Counted from the stretch's first letter, positions 34,170 to 45,824 are shown. The stretch: DNA of 64,000 bases from Agrobacterium tumefaciens (GCF_000834635.1 NZ_JXQV01000011.1:124001-188000); one strand, 5' to 3'. Notes: generated from the sequence alone by a model not told the origin. Translations and numbers: made by a program.

Positions 34170-35777
34170 TTGGGGCAGGAATTGCCAACAGATCAAACGA
34201 GAAAGGCCACGGGCAGCAGCCTGGGCGGCCGTCTGCGTTTTGCCGGTCTGGACCAGGACCAGTGCGATCTGCTGCGCCGCTACCGCGTCATGCTCGAACC
34301 CCATGTCAAGGCAGGCCTGCGCGACCTTATGGTTCGCTTCCAGTCCATGCCCGACTGTTCCCCATCCTTTGAAAGCGAAAACCAGCTCGACAGGCTGCAC
34401 GATCTTCAGACGGCGCATTGGAGCGTGCTGACAGATGCAAGGTTCGATGCTGTCTATGCAGAGCGCGTCAAGGTTCTGTCCGATACCGAAAGCCGCATGG
34501 GTCTTGACCCGCGCTGGCATGTGGCCGGACACGCCGTTGTTCTTGAAAACCTTTTGGGCGGATTGATTTCGCAGCACGCGCCGCGCTCCATCCTGCCTGG
34601 CAACAGTAAACGCCACCGTGAATTGGCCGAGGCCGTAAAGGCTGTTGTGCGCCTTGTGATGGTAGATACGGAGATCGCGGTTTCCCTGCGCTTCAACGAA
34701 TTGCGCCTTCGCCATACCCAGGAACTGGCCAAGCAGCGCGAAACCGATCAGGCTGATGCCAAGCGCCTTCTGGGTGATGCCTTGAACGCATTCGCCGCTG
34801 GTGATCTGACAGCACGCATTACCGGCGATATTCCAGACGCCTATCGCGAACTGGCAGACGCCTTCAACGGCGCTCTGGAAAAGATCGAGGCTTCTCTGGC
34901 CGCCGCGCAGGCCGGTGTGCGTGATGCGCAGACCGCGACCGAGCGCATGGCGGGCGAGGGCCGGACAATGGCTTCGCAGTCCTCCGAGCAGGCGCAGAGA
35001 TATAACGGTGCATCCGACACGCTTGGGACCGTCATTGACGACGTTCGCACCAGCAGCGAGCGCATTCAGGCTGCAGAAGCTGCGATGAAGCAGGCTCGGA
35101 CCGCCGCAACCGAAAGCGGCACCGCCGTTGGCGAGGCCATCAGCGCCATGGCCGGTATCGAGCATTCTGCAGAACAGATCGGTAAAATCATCGGCTCGAT
35201 CGATGAGATCGCCTTCCAGACCAACCTTCTGGCCCTCAACGCAGGTATCGAAGCAGCCCGCGCTGGCGACAGCGGACGCGGATTTGCTGTGGTAGCTCAG
35301 GAAGTGCGTGCGCTTGCACAGCGTTCTGCCGATGCGGCGCGGGAAATCAAGAACCTCGTCAACGGCACCAAGACCCAGGTGGTCGAGGGTGTTCGCATGG
35401 TCAACCGCACCCAGGAAGCCATTGGCGGCGTCGTTCGCCAGGTTTCCGGTGTCAGCGATATGATCGGCGATGTGGCACGCCGCACCGGCGAAAATGTCAG
35501 CAGCTTGCAGGGCGTTGCGGTGGAACTCGGTTCCATCGGCGCAGAAACGGACCGTTCCGCCAACCGCCTGACAGGGGCAGCGCAGGACGCCGACGACCTG
35601 CACACCGTTATTCTCGAACTGGGCCGGACCGTGCGGGAATTCCGCATTGCCCGACAGGCCGATGCGGCAGCAGAGCCGGTTTCGAGACGCTATCAGCAGA
35701 CCGTGGCGACCATGCGCGAAGAGCTCGTGGACTATGGCTACGAGCATCAACAATTCAGACGCCAAGGAGTGATTTGA
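34170..35777 (+). CDS. Soluble methyl-accepting protein with globin-type (protoglobin) sensor
   Basis: A 535-residue cytoplasmic receptor heading the che operon, like IcpA of Sinorhizobium. The N-terminal 170 residues form a globin-coupled sensor ([20 protein letters not shown], then [20 protein letters not shown]). There is no membrane segment. The signalling domain has [20 protein letters not shown] near 345. In the family a proximal haem histidine stands where this protein has E107 (SDTESRMGL), so haem binding in the usual way is doubtful. The C-terminus ends [19 protein letters not shown]. The TTG start has GGGGAC six bases upstream. It overlaps cheS by one base. Confidence 0.92.
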   Translation: MGQELPTDQTRKATGSSLGGRLRFAGLDQDQCDLLRRYRVMLEPHVKAGLRDLMVRFQSMPDCSPSFESENQLDRLHDLQTAHWSVLTDARFDAVYAERVKVLSDTESRMGLDPRWHVAGHAVVLENLLGGLISQHAPRSILPGNSKRHRELAEAVKAVVRLVMVDTEIAVSLRFNELRLRHTQELAKQRETDQADAKRLLGDALNAFAAGDLTARITGDIPDAYRELADAFNGALEKIEASLAAAQAGVRDAQTATERMAGEGRTMASQSSEQAQRYNGASDTLGTVIDDVRTSSERIQAAEAAMKQARTAATESGTAVGEAISAMAGIEHSAEQIGKIIGSIDEIAFQTNLLALNAGIEAARAGDSGRGFAVVAQEVRALAQRSADAAREIKNLVNGTKTQVVEGVRMVNRTQEAIGGVVRQVSGVSDMIGDVARRTGENVSSLQGVAVELGSIGAETDRSANRLTGAAQDADDLHTVILELGRTVREFRIARQADAAAEPVSRRYQQTVATMREELVDYGYEHQQFRRQGVI

Positions 35778-36076
35778 TGGCAGGCAGGAAAGCAGCGCAG
35801 TCGACATTGAAATTGTCACCGGTGCTGGACCTCAATCAGGCATCCGTCTTGCACGGAAAACTGATGGAGATGAGGGGTGCCCCGCTTGCGGTGGATGCCT
35901 CCGAGGTCGAGCGCGTGGGCGTACAATGCGCCCAGGTCTTAATGGCCGGTGTCAAGGCCTGGGAGACTGACGGCAAGGCATTCACATTTTCAAAAGCATC
36001 GGACGCATTTGAGAAAACCCTTAAACTGATCGGCGTGGACATCGATCACATCCTCCCGAAGGAGAAGCAGAAATGA
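35777..36076 (+). CDS. cheS: Chemotaxis protein CheS (STAS-like)
   Basis: A 99-residue single-domain STAS-like protein (LSPVLDLNQASVLHGKLMEM, then APLAVDASEVERVGVQCAQV). It is in the second place of the che operon, as in Sinorhizobium, where CheS binds CheA and speeds dephosphorylation of CheY1. The usual phosphorylatable serine of anti-sigma antagonists appears replaced (VGVQCAQ). AAGGAG precedes the ATG. It overlaps the receptor gene by one base and cheY1 by four. Confidence 0.85.
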   Translation: MAGRKAAQSTLKLSPVLDLNQASVLHGKLMEMRGAPLAVDASEVERVGVQCAQVLMAGVKAWETDGKAFTFSKASDAFEKTLKLIGVDIDHILPKEKQK

Positions 36077-36438
36077 AGAAGAAAGTTCTGACGGTCGACG
36101 ATTCCAGAACGATCCGGAATATGCTCCTGTTGACACTGAACAATGCCGGTTTTGAAACGATCCAGGCAGAAGACGGTATCGAAGGACTTGAAGTTCTTGA
36201 AGGTTGTCATCCTGACGTTATCGTCACCGATATCAACATGCCCCGTCTCGATGGCTTCGGCTTTATCGAAGGCGTTCGTCGCAACGAAAAATACCGCGCA
36301 ATTCCCATCCTCGTGCTCACCACTGAAAGTGATGCCGAGAAGAAGAACCGCGCCCGCCAGGCAGGCGCTACCGGCTGGATCGTCAAGCCGTTCGACCCTG
36401 CAAAGCTGATCGATGCCATTGAACGCGTAACTGCTTGA
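36073..36438 (+). CDS. cheY1: Chemotaxis response regulator CheY1
   Basis: A 121-residue single receiver domain. The acidic pair D9/D10, phosphoacceptor D53 in VTDINMPRLDG, the threonine in VLTTES and the lysine in VKPF are all present. In rhizobial two-CheY systems CheY1 acts mainly as a phosphate sink, while CheY2 controls the motor. That division is known for Sinorhizobium and inferred here from gene order. Confidence 0.92.
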   Translation: MKKKVLTVDDSRTIRNMLLLTLNNAGFETIQAEDGIEGLEVLEGCHPDVIVTDINMPRLDGFGFIEGVRRNEKYRAIPILVLTTESDAEKKNRARQAGATGWIVKPFDPAKLIDAIERVTA

Positions 36439-36454
36439 TACGGGACCACATACG

Positions 36455-38731
36455 ATGGATATGAACGAAATCAAAGAAATCTTCTTCCAGGAGTGCGAGG
36501 AGCAACTCGCAGAGCTGGAATCAGGTCTTCTGAAATTAAATGACGGCGACCGCGACCCGGAAACCGTGAATGCTGTGTTTCGTGCCGTTCATTCCATCAA
36601 GGGTGGTGCGGGCGCGTTCGGTCTGGAAGATCTCGTGGCATTTGCCCACGTTTTCGAAACGACACTGGACTGCGTTCGCTCGAACAAGCTCGAACCGAAC
36701 CAGGACGTCCTGAAAGTCATGCTGAAATCGGCTGACGTTCTGGCCGATCTGACCAACGCCGCCCGTGATGGCAGCGGCGTGGAAGACAGCCGAACGCGCG
36801 GTCTCGTCAAGGAACTGGAAGCACTGGCCAATGGCGAAATGCCATCCGGCGGGTCCTCCTCGGAACCGGCAGCGCCAAAAGCGGCAGCACCCAAGGCAGC
36901 AGCACCGGCACCGGCAGCCGCCGCAGCGCCTGCGCCAACCGATGACAGCGGTTTCCAGCCCGTGGCCTTCTCCTTCGGCGAGTTCGAGGACGATGTGACA
37001 CCGATGATGGAAACACCATCGTTCAACGTCGTGTTCAAGCCGCAGACATCGCTTTACACCAAGGGCAACGAAGCCGCCCTGTTGCTGCGCGACCTCTCCC
37101 GCATCGGCGAGATGAGCATCAACTGCGACATGGGCGCGCTGCCTGCGCTCGAAAACATCGAGCCTGAGACCGCCTACTTCCAGTGGAAGATCACGATCAA
37201 GACGGACAAGGGTGCCGCTGGCATTCGCACCGTGTTTGAATTCGCCGAGTGGGATTGCGATCTCGAAATCACGGAAATCGTCTCGGAAACACCGCCCGAA
37301 GAAGAACTTCCGATGATCCCGGTTCCCTTCGATCTGTCGGTTCTCGACGATACGGTGGACGAGCCTGCTGTGCAGTCGGCTGACGCCGAGGAAACAGTGG
37401 CTGCAAAAACGGTCTCAACAGCCGTTGCCGCAACCGAAGTGACCCGCACCGTTTCCGCTGCTGCTGAAAAGAAGGAAGCACCAGCTGCCGCAGCCGCTGC
37501 AGCCAATGCCGCCAACGCAAGCGCCGGCCAGACGATCCGCGTCGATCTGGACCGCGTCGACCGCCTCATCAACCTGGTGGGCGAGCTCGTCATCAACCAG
37601 GCGATGTTGTCGCAGAGCGTCATCGAAAACGACACGACCGGCACATCCGCCGTCAATATGGGCCTGGACGAACTTCAGCAGCTGACACGCGAAATCCAGG
37701 ACAGCGTTATGGCTATCCGCGCGCAGCCGGTGAAGCCGGTCTTCCAGCGCATGTCGCGTATCGTGCGTGAAGTCGCTGATATGATCGGCAAGCAGATCCG
37801 CCTGATCACTGAGGGTGAAAACACCGAAGTGGACAAGACGGTCATCGACAAGCTGGCCGAGCCTTTGACGCACATGATCCGTAATGCCGTCGACCACGGC
37901 ATCGAGACACCTGAAAAGCGCGAAGCTGCTGGCAAGAACCCGGAAGGCACCGTCAAGCTGACGGCGAAGCACCGTTCGGGCCGCATTCTCATCGAATTGT
38001 CCGATGATGGCGCGGGTATCAACCGCGAGCGCGTTCGGCAGAAGGCCATCGACAACGATCTGATCGCTGCCGATAGCAACCTGACGGATGAGGAAATCGA
38101 CAACCTGATCTTCGCGCCGGGCTTCTCCACCGCTGACAAGATTTCCGACATTTCGGGTCGTGGCGTGGGCATGGACGTGGTCAAGCGTTCGATCCAGGCA
38201 CTCGGCGGTCGCATCAGCATCACGTCGCGTCCAGGCCTTGGCTCTACATTCACCATGAGCTTGCCGCTGACGCTGGCCGTTCTCGACGGCATGGTGGTGA
38301 CGGTGGCCGGTCAGACGCTCGTCGTGCCTTTGACGGCGATTGTCGAAACCCTGCAGCCGGAAGCCGTGAACATTCACTCCTTCGGCTCCAACCAGCGCCT
38401 GATTTCGATCCGCAACTCGTTCTGCCCGCTGGTGGACGTAGGTCGCATTCTCAACTTCCGCAACACCCAGGCAAACCCGGTCGACGGCGTAGCCCTTCTG
38501 GTGGAATCGGAAGGTGGCGGCCAGCGTGCCTTGATGGTCGACGCCATCCAGGGTCAGCGCCAGGTCGTTATCAAGTCGCTCGAAGCCAACTACACCCATG
38601 TTCCTGGCATTGCTGCCGCAACCATCCTCGGTGATGGCCGCGTCGCTCTCATTCTGGATGTGGATGCGGTCGTCGGTGCGTCTCGTGGCCAGTCGCTCAA
38701 GCAAGAGATGTCTCTTGCGGTAGCCGGTTGA
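36455..38731 (+). CDS. cheA: Chemotaxis histidine kinase CheA
   Basis: A 758-residue kinase. The N-terminal HPt domain has the phosphorylated H46 in RAVHSIKGGAGAFG. An Ala/Pro linker (about 133-165) leads to a CheY/CheB-binding-like P2 region (about 190-290). A second Ala-rich linker is at about 310-355, then the dimerisation helices (DRLINLVGELVINQAML). The ATPase has MIRNAVDHGIETPEKR as N box, DDGAGI and GRGVGMDVVK. The C-terminal CheW-like domain follows. It starts 16 bases after cheY1. No cheW lies between cheA and cheR, unlike Sinorhizobium. Confidence 0.96.
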   Translation: MDMNEIKEIFFQECEEQLAELESGLLKLNDGDRDPETVNAVFRAVHSIKGGAGAFGLEDLVAFAHVFETTLDCVRSNKLEPNQDVLKVMLKSADVLADLTNAARDGSGVEDSRTRGLVKELEALANGEMPSGGSSSEPAAPKAAAPKAAAPAPAAAAAPAPTDDSGFQPVAFSFGEFEDDVTPMMETPSFNVVFKPQTSLYTKGNEAALLLRDLSRIGEMSINCDMGALPALENIEPETAYFQWKITIKTDKGAAGIRTVFEFAEWDCDLEITEIVSETPPEEELPMIPVPFDLSVLDDTVDEPAVQSADAEETVAAKTVSTAVAATEVTRTVSAAAEKKEAPAAAAAAANAANASAGQTIRVDLDRVDRLINLVGELVINQAMLSQSVIENDTTGTSAVNMGLDELQQLTREIQDSVMAIRAQPVKPVFQRMSRIVREVADMIGKQIRLITEGENTEVDKTVIDKLAEPLTHMIRNAVDHGIETPEKREAAGKNPEGTVKLTAKHRSGRILIELSDDGAGINRERVRQKAIDNDLIAADSNLTDEEIDNLIFAPGFSTADKISDISGRGVGMDVVKRSIQALGGRISITSRPGLGSTFTMSLPLTLAVLDGMVVTVAGQTLVVPLTAIVETLQPEAVNIHSFGSNQRLISIRNSFCPLVDVGRILNFRNTQANPVDGVALLVESEGGGQRALMVDAIQGQRQVVIKSLEANYTHVPGIAAATILGDGRVALILDVDAVVGASRGQSLKQEMSLAVAG

Positions 38732-38743
38732 AAGTAGTGATGA

Positions 38744-39652
38744 ATGACAGCGCTCAAGTTTAACGATACACGCCTATCCCCGGATGAAGTGCTCGCCAGC
38801 GGAGAATATCCGCTGACGCGCCGCGACCTCTCCGAAATAGCCGCGATGATCTATGCCGATGCCGGCATTTATCTGAACGACACCAAGGCGTCGCTCGTTT
38901 ACTCGCGATTGTCCAAGCACATCCGAAACCTGGGTATTTCCGGGTTCCCGGAATACTGCGCGCTCGTATCGTCCGAACAGGGCGCCCATGCCCGTCGCGA
39001 GATGCTGTCGCATCTGACGACGAACTTCACGCGGTTCTTCCGTGAAAACCACCATTTCGAAAATCTTCGGGATGAGGTTTTGCCGGGGCTCATCAACAGG
39101 GCAAAAGCGGGCGGCCGTGTGCGCATCTGGTCTGCCGCCTGCTCCGATGGGCAGGAGCCGTACTCGATTGCACTGACGGTTCTGGGCCTGTTTCCCAACG
39201 CCGCAGACTATGATTTCCGTATTCTCGCAACGGATATTGACCCGAAGATCCTGGCGCAGGCCAGAGCTGGCATCTATGATGACAACGCACTGGAAACCGT
39301 GACGCCTGCCATGCGCAAGCAATGGTTCCAGGACGTCGACGTCGGTGGCCGTCGCAAGCACCAGATCAGCGACAAGGTCAAGAAGTTGATCACCTTCAAC
39401 GAGCTGAACCTCATGACGCAATGGCCCTTCAAGGGCGGTTTCGACGTGATCTTCTGCCGCAACGTGGTGATCTATTTCGACGAGCCGACACAGGTGAAAA
39501 TCTGGGCGCGCTTTGCCGGTCTTCTGCCGGAAGGTGGACATCTGTATATCGGCCACTCCGAGCGTGTCTCGGGCGATCCGAAGGCGCTGTTCGACAATAC
39601 CGGCATCACGACCTACCGCTACATCGGCAAATCCGGCGGGAGGAAAGCATGA
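38744..39652 (+). CDS. cheR: Chemotaxis protein methyltransferase CheR
   Basis: A 302-residue S-adenosylmethionine-dependent enzyme that methylates receptor glutamates. The N-terminal helical domain is followed by [20 protein letters not shown], the SAM-binding motif [17 protein letters not shown] and the C-terminal [19 protein letters not shown], all typical. There is no TPR extension. It overlaps cheB by four bases. Confidence 0.95.
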   Translation: MTALKFNDTRLSPDEVLASGEYPLTRRDLSEIAAMIYADAGIYLNDTKASLVYSRLSKHIRNLGISGFPEYCALVSSEQGAHARREMLSHLTTNFTRFFRENHHFENLRDEVLPGLINRAKAGGRVRIWSAACSDGQEPYSIALTVLGLFPNAADYDFRILATDIDPKILAQARAGIYDDNALETVTPAMRKQWFQDVDVGGRRKHQISDKVKKLITFNELNLMTQWPFKGGFDVIFCRNVVIYFDEPTQVKIWARFAGLLPEGGHLYIGHSERVSGDPKALFDNTGITTYRYIGKSGGRKA

Positions 39653-40704
39653 GCGTACCCGCCAGAGTTCTTGTGGTCGACGACTCCGCGACAATGCGCG
39701 GCCTGATTTCGGCTGTGCTGAAAGCTGACCCCGACGTCCACGTCGTCGGCCAGGCCAGCAACGCCATGGAAGCGCGTGCCGCGATCAAGGAACTCAATCC
39801 TGACGTCCTGACGCTGGATATCGAGATGCCGGAAATGGACGGTCTCGAATTCCTGGAAAAGATCATGCGGCTTCGGCCCATGCCCGTCATCATGGTCTCG
39901 ACGCTGACCCAGCGCGGTGCGGGCGCATCGCTGGCGGCGCTTGAGATCGGTGCTTTCGATTGTGTGAGCAAGCCAGCGCCTGGCGAAAGCAGGCCGTTCA
40001 GCGATCTGGCCGAAAAGGTCAAGGCAGCTGCACGCTCGCAGCACCAGAGCTATCGCAATCTGACCGTCGAAAAGCCGGTGATTGCAACACCCATGGCTGT
40101 CAGCGACTATCGCGGTGGCCGCAAGATCGTCGCTATCGGTTCATCGACCGGTGGTGTGGAGGCCCTGATTACTGTCTTGCAGAAATTCCCGGCCAACTGC
40201 CCGCCCACGGTGATTACACAACACATGCCATCGACCTTTACGAAGAGTTTCGCAGAGCGTCTGAACCGGCTGTGCGCGCCGGCGGTGGAAGAAGCAACGG
40301 ATGGAGCACGCCTCCAGACCGGTAAAATATATCTTGCGCCGGGCGGTGAACGACATTTGCAGGTCGTTAATCATTCCGCGCCAACTTGCAGGCTTTTGGA
40401 CAAGGAACCTGTTAATGGCCACCGACCGTCCGTGGATGTTCTCTTCGATTCCGTTGCAGAACTGGCAGGACGAAATGCCGTTGGTGTCATCCTGACAGGG
40501 ATGGGACGCGACGGAGCCGCAGGACTTTTGAAAATGCGCCATGCCGGTGCTCGCACCATTGGCCAGAACGAAAAAACCTGCGTGGTCTATGGCATGCCGA
40601 GGGTCGCTTACGAACTCGGCGCTGTCGAACAACAATTTCCGCTGAACGCAATCGGCGAAGAAATTCTGAAACTTACTGCTGCCCGAAAAGAAGGTTCCGA
40701 CTAA
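39649..40704 (+). CDS. cheB: Chemotaxis methylesterase/glutamine deamidase CheB
   Basis: A 351-residue enzyme. The N-terminal receiver domain has D57 in [12 protein letters not shown]. The C-terminal esterase has the catalytic serine in [11 protein letters not shown], the histidine in QHMP and the aspartate region [12 protein letters not shown]. The frame is open far upstream in cheR, but the ATG at 39649 overlaps the cheR stop and gives the normal N-terminus ([16 protein letters not shown]). Confidence 0.95.
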   Translation: MSVPARVLVVDDSATMRGLISAVLKADPDVHVVGQASNAMEARAAIKELNPDVLTLDIEMPEMDGLEFLEKIMRLRPMPVIMVSTLTQRGAGASLAALEIGAFDCVSKPAPGESRPFSDLAEKVKAAARSQHQSYRNLTVEKPVIATPMAVSDYRGGRKIVAIGSSTGGVEALITVLQKFPANCPPTVITQHMPSTFTKSFAERLNRLCAPAVEEATDGARLQTGKIYLAPGGERHLQVVNHSAPTCRLLDKEPVNGHRPSVDVLFDSVAELAGRNAVGVILTGMGRDGAAGLLKMRHAGARTIGQNEKTCVVYGMPRVAYELGAVEQQFPLNAIGEEILKLTAARKEGSD

Positions 40705-41093
40705 TGTCTCTTGCAGAAAAAATCAAAGTTCTGATCGTGGATGATCAGGTAACCAGCCGCCTGTTGCTCAGTGATGCACTGACGCAGCTCGGCTTCAAGC
40801 AGATCACCTCCGCTGGCGATGGCGAGCAGGGAATGAAGATCATGGAGCAACAGCCCCATCATCTCGTCATCTCCGACTTCAACATGCCGAAGATGGATGG
40901 ACTTGGTTTCTTGCAGGCGGTTCGCACGAACCCAACCACCAAGAAAGCAGCCTTCATCATTCTGACGGCGCAGGGTGACCGAGCATTGGTGCAGAAGGCC
41001 GCCCAGCTGGGTGCCAACAACGTTCTCGCCAAGCCATTTTCCATCGACAAGATGAAAGCGGCTATCGAAGCCGTATTTGGATCCTTAAAATGA
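40704..41093 (+). CDS. cheY2: Chemotaxis response regulator CheY2
   Basis: A 129-residue receiver domain with D13/D14, phosphoacceptor D58 in [12 protein letters not shown], the threonine in ILTAQG and the lysine in LAKPF. By gene order it corresponds to the CheY2 that controls flagellar rotation in rhizobia. It shares one base with the cheB stop and overlaps cheD by four bases. Confidence 0.92.
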   Translation: MSLAEKIKVLIVDDQVTSRLLLSDALTQLGFKQITSAGDGEQGMKIMEQQPHHLVISDFNMPKMDGLGFLQAVRTNPTTKKAAFIILTAQGDRALVQKAAQLGANNVLAKPFSIDKMKAAIEAVFGSLK

Positions 41094-41635
41094 TTGAAAC
41101 TGCAGCCAAGCGCGTACACATTATCCAGGGCGAATACAAAATCGCTAGCGATCCCGATGTGGTCCTGACGACCATTCTCGGCTCGTGCGTGGCTGCATGT
41201 CTAAGAGACCCTGTTGCGGGCGTCGGCGGCATGAACCATTTCCTGTTGCCGGGGACAGGGGGCGCTGGGGGTGGAGATGCAACCCGTTACGGGGTGCATC
41301 TCATGGAGTTGCTGATCAACGGCTTGCTCAAAAAAGGAGCGCGCCGTGATCGCCTTGAGGCAAAGATTTTTGGCGGTGCAAAAACCATTGCCACGTTCTC
41401 AAATGTCGGCGAGCAAAACGCTGCCTTTGCGGTTCAGTTTTTAAGGGATGAAGGCATTCGTCTTCTCGGTCAGTCGACCGGAGGAGATTCAGGCCGAAAG
41501 ATCGAGTTTTGGCCGGTCTCGGGTCGTGCGCGTCAAATACCGCTCAGCGGTGCCGAAGCGCAGTCGACGGTTGCTCTGGAAAGAAAACCAGTGGTGGCTC
41601 CAAAGCCAGTGGCAGACGATATCGAATTTTTCTGA
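41090..41635 (+). CDS. cheD: Chemoreceptor glutamine deamidase CheD
   Basis: A 181-residue enzyme that deamidates receptor glutamines. The catalytic cysteine C33 in [12 protein letters not shown] and the histidine H50 in [10 protein letters not shown] are in place, with the AKIFGGAKT segment further on. It overlaps cheY2 and is separated from cheT by about 100 bases. Confidence 0.94.
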   Translation: MIETAAKRVHIIQGEYKIASDPDVVLTTILGSCVAACLRDPVAGVGGMNHFLLPGTGGAGGGDATRYGVHLMELLINGLLKKGARRDRLEAKIFGGAKTIATFSNVGEQNAAFAVQFLRDEGIRLLGQSTGGDSGRKIEFWPVSGRARQIPLSGAEAQSTVALERKPVVAPKPVADDIEFF

Positions 41636-41737
41636 GGCGACAAAGCACAGGCAGATCGCCGCGTCGTTTCTTCATTTTGTTTCAGCATTGGACCGGCAAC
41701 ATATTTGCGGTCCGACGCCCTGATCACGGAGCTATTA

Positions 41738-42121
41738 ATGCAGATCGCCGACTATGCCCAGCTTCCCATGTTCGAAGAGGCACTTCCCGAAGTTCTGATG
41801 CGGGTGGTTTCCGAGCTTCACGATGTTGCCTATCTGATCGAGCGCATCGAGCCCGAATTGCTCGAAGCGACAGATGGCGCGATGACGATTGAAGGCATGC
41901 GGCTTATGCAGGGTATTGACCTTGCGGTTCAAAAGACACGTGGCCTTGCCGAATTTATCGATACAATCACAGGTTCCATTCCGCTCGAATGGGCGGTTGA
42001 TGTTTCTACCGCGCTCAGCCTGGTGAAGCTTGCCGAAATGCAGAAGGCGCTGGGTGCGGGCATGCGCCATGGGCATTCCCAGCCGCTCGACAAGGCATCC
42101 GGCGACTGCGACCTGTTCTAG
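41738..42121 (+). CDS. cheT: Chemotaxis-operon protein CheT
   Basis: A 127-residue helical protein at the end of the che operon. The ATG at 41738 with GGAG six bases upstream is preferred over a TTG at 41705 in the same frame. The middle part (LSLVKLAEMQKALGAGM) and the all-helical pattern recall CheZ-like phosphatases, and CheT of Sinorhizobium has been placed in this position. A role in CheY dephosphorylation is inference. Confidence 0.78.
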   Translation: MQIADYAQLPMFEEALPEVLMRVVSELHDVAYLIERIEPELLEATDGAMTIEGMRLMQGIDLAVQKTRGLAEFIDTITGSIPLEWAVDVSTALSLVKLAEMQKALGAGMRHGHSQPLDKASGDCDLF

Positions 42122-42195
42122 AACCCGTTCATTCAACCGGGAAAGGGTCTGATGCAGTACCCTACCGGCACAGCGTGCCGGTCAAAAACTGTGTG

Positions 42196-42220
42196 TCCGC
42201 CTGACAATTGGCGGATCATT
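42196..42220 (+). terminator. Weak terminator after the che operon
   Basis: TCCGCC/GGCGGA (42196-42201 with 42210-42215) with an eight-base loop is followed by TCATTTCT. A second hairpin, ACCGGCA/TGCCGGT, lies 20 bases before it. Together they may end che transcripts. Confidence 0.4.
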
Positions 42221-42283
42221 TCTATATTTATCTAATATTACCTTCCACGATCCGCACATCTGCACCGCTTTTCCATGTAAAGC

Positions 42284-42300
42284 GTCGCGCAAGCTTATAA
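42284..42300 (+). promoter_or_regulatory. Motif GTCGCGCAAGC upstream of the first OGT-like gene
   Basis: A copy of the TCGC[GA]CAAG motif, about 80 bases before the glycosyltransferase start. It shares GCGCAAGCTT with the copies before fliF and the fourth flagellin gene. Confidence 0.4.
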
Positions 42301-42375
42301 GTATTAATCTGACCCCCGATTATAACAAAGAGTGGCATGTCGTCCTGCGTCATGCCAACGCCGGGGTTTTGATAT

Positions 42376-44427
42376 ATGAACAGTGCCGTAGACGCCTTAG
42401 CTTCCAACTCGCTTCTGACACAATTGAACGAGTTGGCGAGAACTCAACGTCTTGCCTTGCCGGATGTGATCGCCTTTGCTGAAAAATTCATCGCCGAAGG
42501 CTACAAAGCCGAGGCGGTCGAGCTGTACAAGACATGGCTAGCCTTTAACGCGACGCAGCCCAATCTGCAGATGGTCTATTTCAACTACTCCGTTCTGCTG
42601 CGCAGCATGAACGATACGGCTGGAGCGATCAATGCGATGGACGCTGCATTGCGGATCGATCCGCTTTTTGGCCCTGCGCATATCAACCTGGGTCGCGCCT
42701 TCGAAGACTCCGGCACGGTTCCCCTGGCGATCCGCCAATGGCAGAGCTTTGTTGACGCAACAGCTGAAATTACCCCTGACCGCGTAACCTACCGGCTGAT
42801 GGCGCTGCAAAACATCGGACGGGTCATGGAAAATGCCGGTTTGCTGGAAGAGGCCGAGGCCGTGTTGTGGCAGGCCATGGAACTGCGGCCTGAAAAGACA
42901 GAGACCGGCCAGCACCTGAGCGCCATCCGCCAGCGGCAATGCAAATGGCCCATTATCACCCCATCCAGCCACGTGACCCGTCGCCAGATGATCGATGCCC
43001 TGTCGCCCCTGACGCTGGGCTGCTTCTCCGACGACCCGATGTTCCAACTGGCGCGCGCCTATACCTACAACAAGTCGCTCGTGGGACGTCTGGACGTGAA
43101 GAATTTTCCGCGCCCGAGCGTCAAGCACAAGTCCGGCACGGGCGAGCGCCTGCGCGTCGGTTACGTGTCCTCCGATCTTCGTGACCACGCGGTCGGCTTC
43201 GCGCTTCGTGAAGTGCTTGAACTGCACGACAAGAGCAATGTGGAAATCCACGCCTATTACTGCGGTGATCCGGTTTCGAATGACCCGACCCAGATGCGCA
43301 TGAAGGCAGCTGTCGATGCCTGGCATGATATCGGTGCGCTGTCCGACGAGCAGGCGGCACGCCAGATTGCCAGCGATGAAATCGATATTCTGATCGACGT
43401 GAACGGCTACACGAAACACGCCCGGATGAAGATCTTCGCCTATCGTCCGGCGCCTGTCATCGTCAACTTCTGTGGCTATCCCGGCTCAATCGGCAGCCCT
43501 TTCCATCAATATATGATTGCCGACAACGAGATCGTGCCGCCGTCCAGCGAGATCTACTATTCGGAAAAGGTCCTGCGCGTTGCCTGCAACCAGCCGATCG
43601 ACCGCAAGCGGACAATTGCCGAAAAGCCAACCCGGCAAGCAGCCGGTCTGCCGGAAGATGCCTTCGTGTTTGCCTGCTTCAACGGTATGCAGAAGATCAC
43701 ACCCGACACGTTCGAGCGCTGGAAGGTCATTCTGGCTGCAACACCCGGCAGCATCCTTTGGCTGTTGAGCGGCAACGACAAGGCTGACCAACGGCTGCGC
43801 GAAAAGTTCGTGGAAGCCGGTATCGAATCCGAGCGCATCATCTTCGCGCCGAAGGCTGGAAATGCCGAGCATCTCGCCCGCATTGCCGTGGCTGACCTCT
43901 TCCTCGATACGTTCCCCTACGGCGCGCATTCAACGGCAGCGGACTCGCTGACGGTCGGTCTTCCCGTCCTGACATTCCCTGGAAAGAGCTTTGCCGCGCG
44001 CTTCTGCGCAAGCGTTGTTGCTGCAACCGGTGTGCCTGAACTGATCTGCAATGGCCCTAACGATTATGTGGCCAAGGCCATCGCCTATGCCAACACACCT
44101 GCATTGCTGAAATTTGTCCGGGACAAGCTTCAGGCTAACCGCGAGACGAGCGCACTGCGCGATATTCCAGCTCTTGCGCGGCGCCTGGAGGAATTGTTCT
44201 GGCAGATGCAGGCAGAGGCCGAGCGCGGAGAAACGCCGGTTCCCGATTTTACCAATATGGGTGTCTATTACGAAATCGGCACTGATCTGGTGACGGAAAA
44301 CCTGGAATATGTCGATGAACAGGCATACCGCGCGCTCTACCTGGAAAGACTGCGCGAATGGCACCACTATTCCGCCATACCGACCGACAAGCGGTTGTGG
44401 ACGGCTGAAGCCTCGGCTACGGCTTGA
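42376..44427 (+). CDS. TPR-containing O-GlcNAc-transferase-like (SPINDLY-type) glycosyltransferase
   Basis: A 683-residue protein. The N-terminal 200 residues carry TPR-like helices (ALRIDPLFGPAHINLGRAFE). From about 255 the sequence matches the GT41 (OGT/SPINDLY) catalytic region: VGYVSSDLRDHAVGFALREV, IVNFCGYPGSIGSPFHQYMI, NGMQKITPDTFERWKVIL, and DTFPYGAHSTAADSLTVGLP followed by VLTFPG. It has no signal peptide, so it acts in the cytoplasm. It precedes UDP-galactopyranose mutase and the giant repeat gene. Likely targets are serine/threonine residues of flagellin or of the giant protein (inference). Confidence 0.88.
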   Translation: MNSAVDALASNSLLTQLNELARTQRLALPDVIAFAEKFIAEGYKAEAVELYKTWLAFNATQPNLQMVYFNYSVLLRSMNDTAGAINAMDAALRIDPLFGPAHINLGRAFEDSGTVPLAIRQWQSFVDATAEITPDRVTYRLMALQNIGRVMENAGLLEEAEAVLWQAMELRPEKTETGQHLSAIRQRQCKWPIITPSSHVTRRQMIDALSPLTLGCFSDDPMFQLARAYTYNKSLVGRLDVKNFPRPSVKHKSGTGERLRVGYVSSDLRDHAVGFALREVLELHDKSNVEIHAYYCGDPVSNDPTQMRMKAAVDAWHDIGALSDEQAARQIASDEIDILIDVNGYTKHARMKIFAYRPAPVIVNFCGYPGSIGSPFHQYMIADNEIVPPSSEIYYSEKVLRVACNQPIDRKRTIAEKPTRQAAGLPEDAFVFACFNGMQKITPDTFERWKVILAATPGSILWLLSGNDKADQRLREKFVEAGIESERIIFAPKAGNAEHLARIAVADLFLDTFPYGAHSTAADSLTVGLPVLTFPGKSFAARFCASVVAATGVPELICNGPNDYVAKAIAYANTPALLKFVRDKLQANRETSALRDIPALARRLEELFWQMQAEAERGETPVPDFTNMGVYYEIGTDLVTENLEYVDEQAYRALYLERLREWHHYSAIPTDKRLWTAEASATA

Positions 44428-44434
44428 GACCTGA

Positions 44435-45703
<1,269 letters not shown>

Positions 45704-45723
45704 TCCAGCCGGTTCGGCTCATC

Positions 45724-45763
45724 AAACGCCCTCTCTCCCTCACGCGGGAGTGGGGGCGTTTTG
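45724..45763 (+). terminator. Strong terminator after glf
   Basis: A 16-position stem with one mismatch (AAACGCCCTCTCTCCC with GGGAGTGGGGGCGTTT) is followed by TTTG. It separates the glycosyltransferase-glf pair from the giant repeat gene. Confidence 0.8.
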
Positions 45764-45811
45764 CGTTTCTGGCGATGAAAATGCGTCATTTTCTTTTCAA
45801 AAGACTGAAAG

Positions 45812-45824
45812 CCTCGCGCAAGCA
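45812..45824 (+). promoter_or_regulatory. Motif CCTCGCGCAAGCA upstream of the giant repeat gene
   Basis: A copy of the TCGC[GA]CAAG motif about 120 bases before the giant gene. It suggests that the giant gene is controlled with flagellar genes. Confidence 0.4.

Noticed and set aside
37415-38704. 429-codon minus-strand frame opposite cheA
   Set aside because: It is a shadow of the cheA codons; the cheA motifs are complete.
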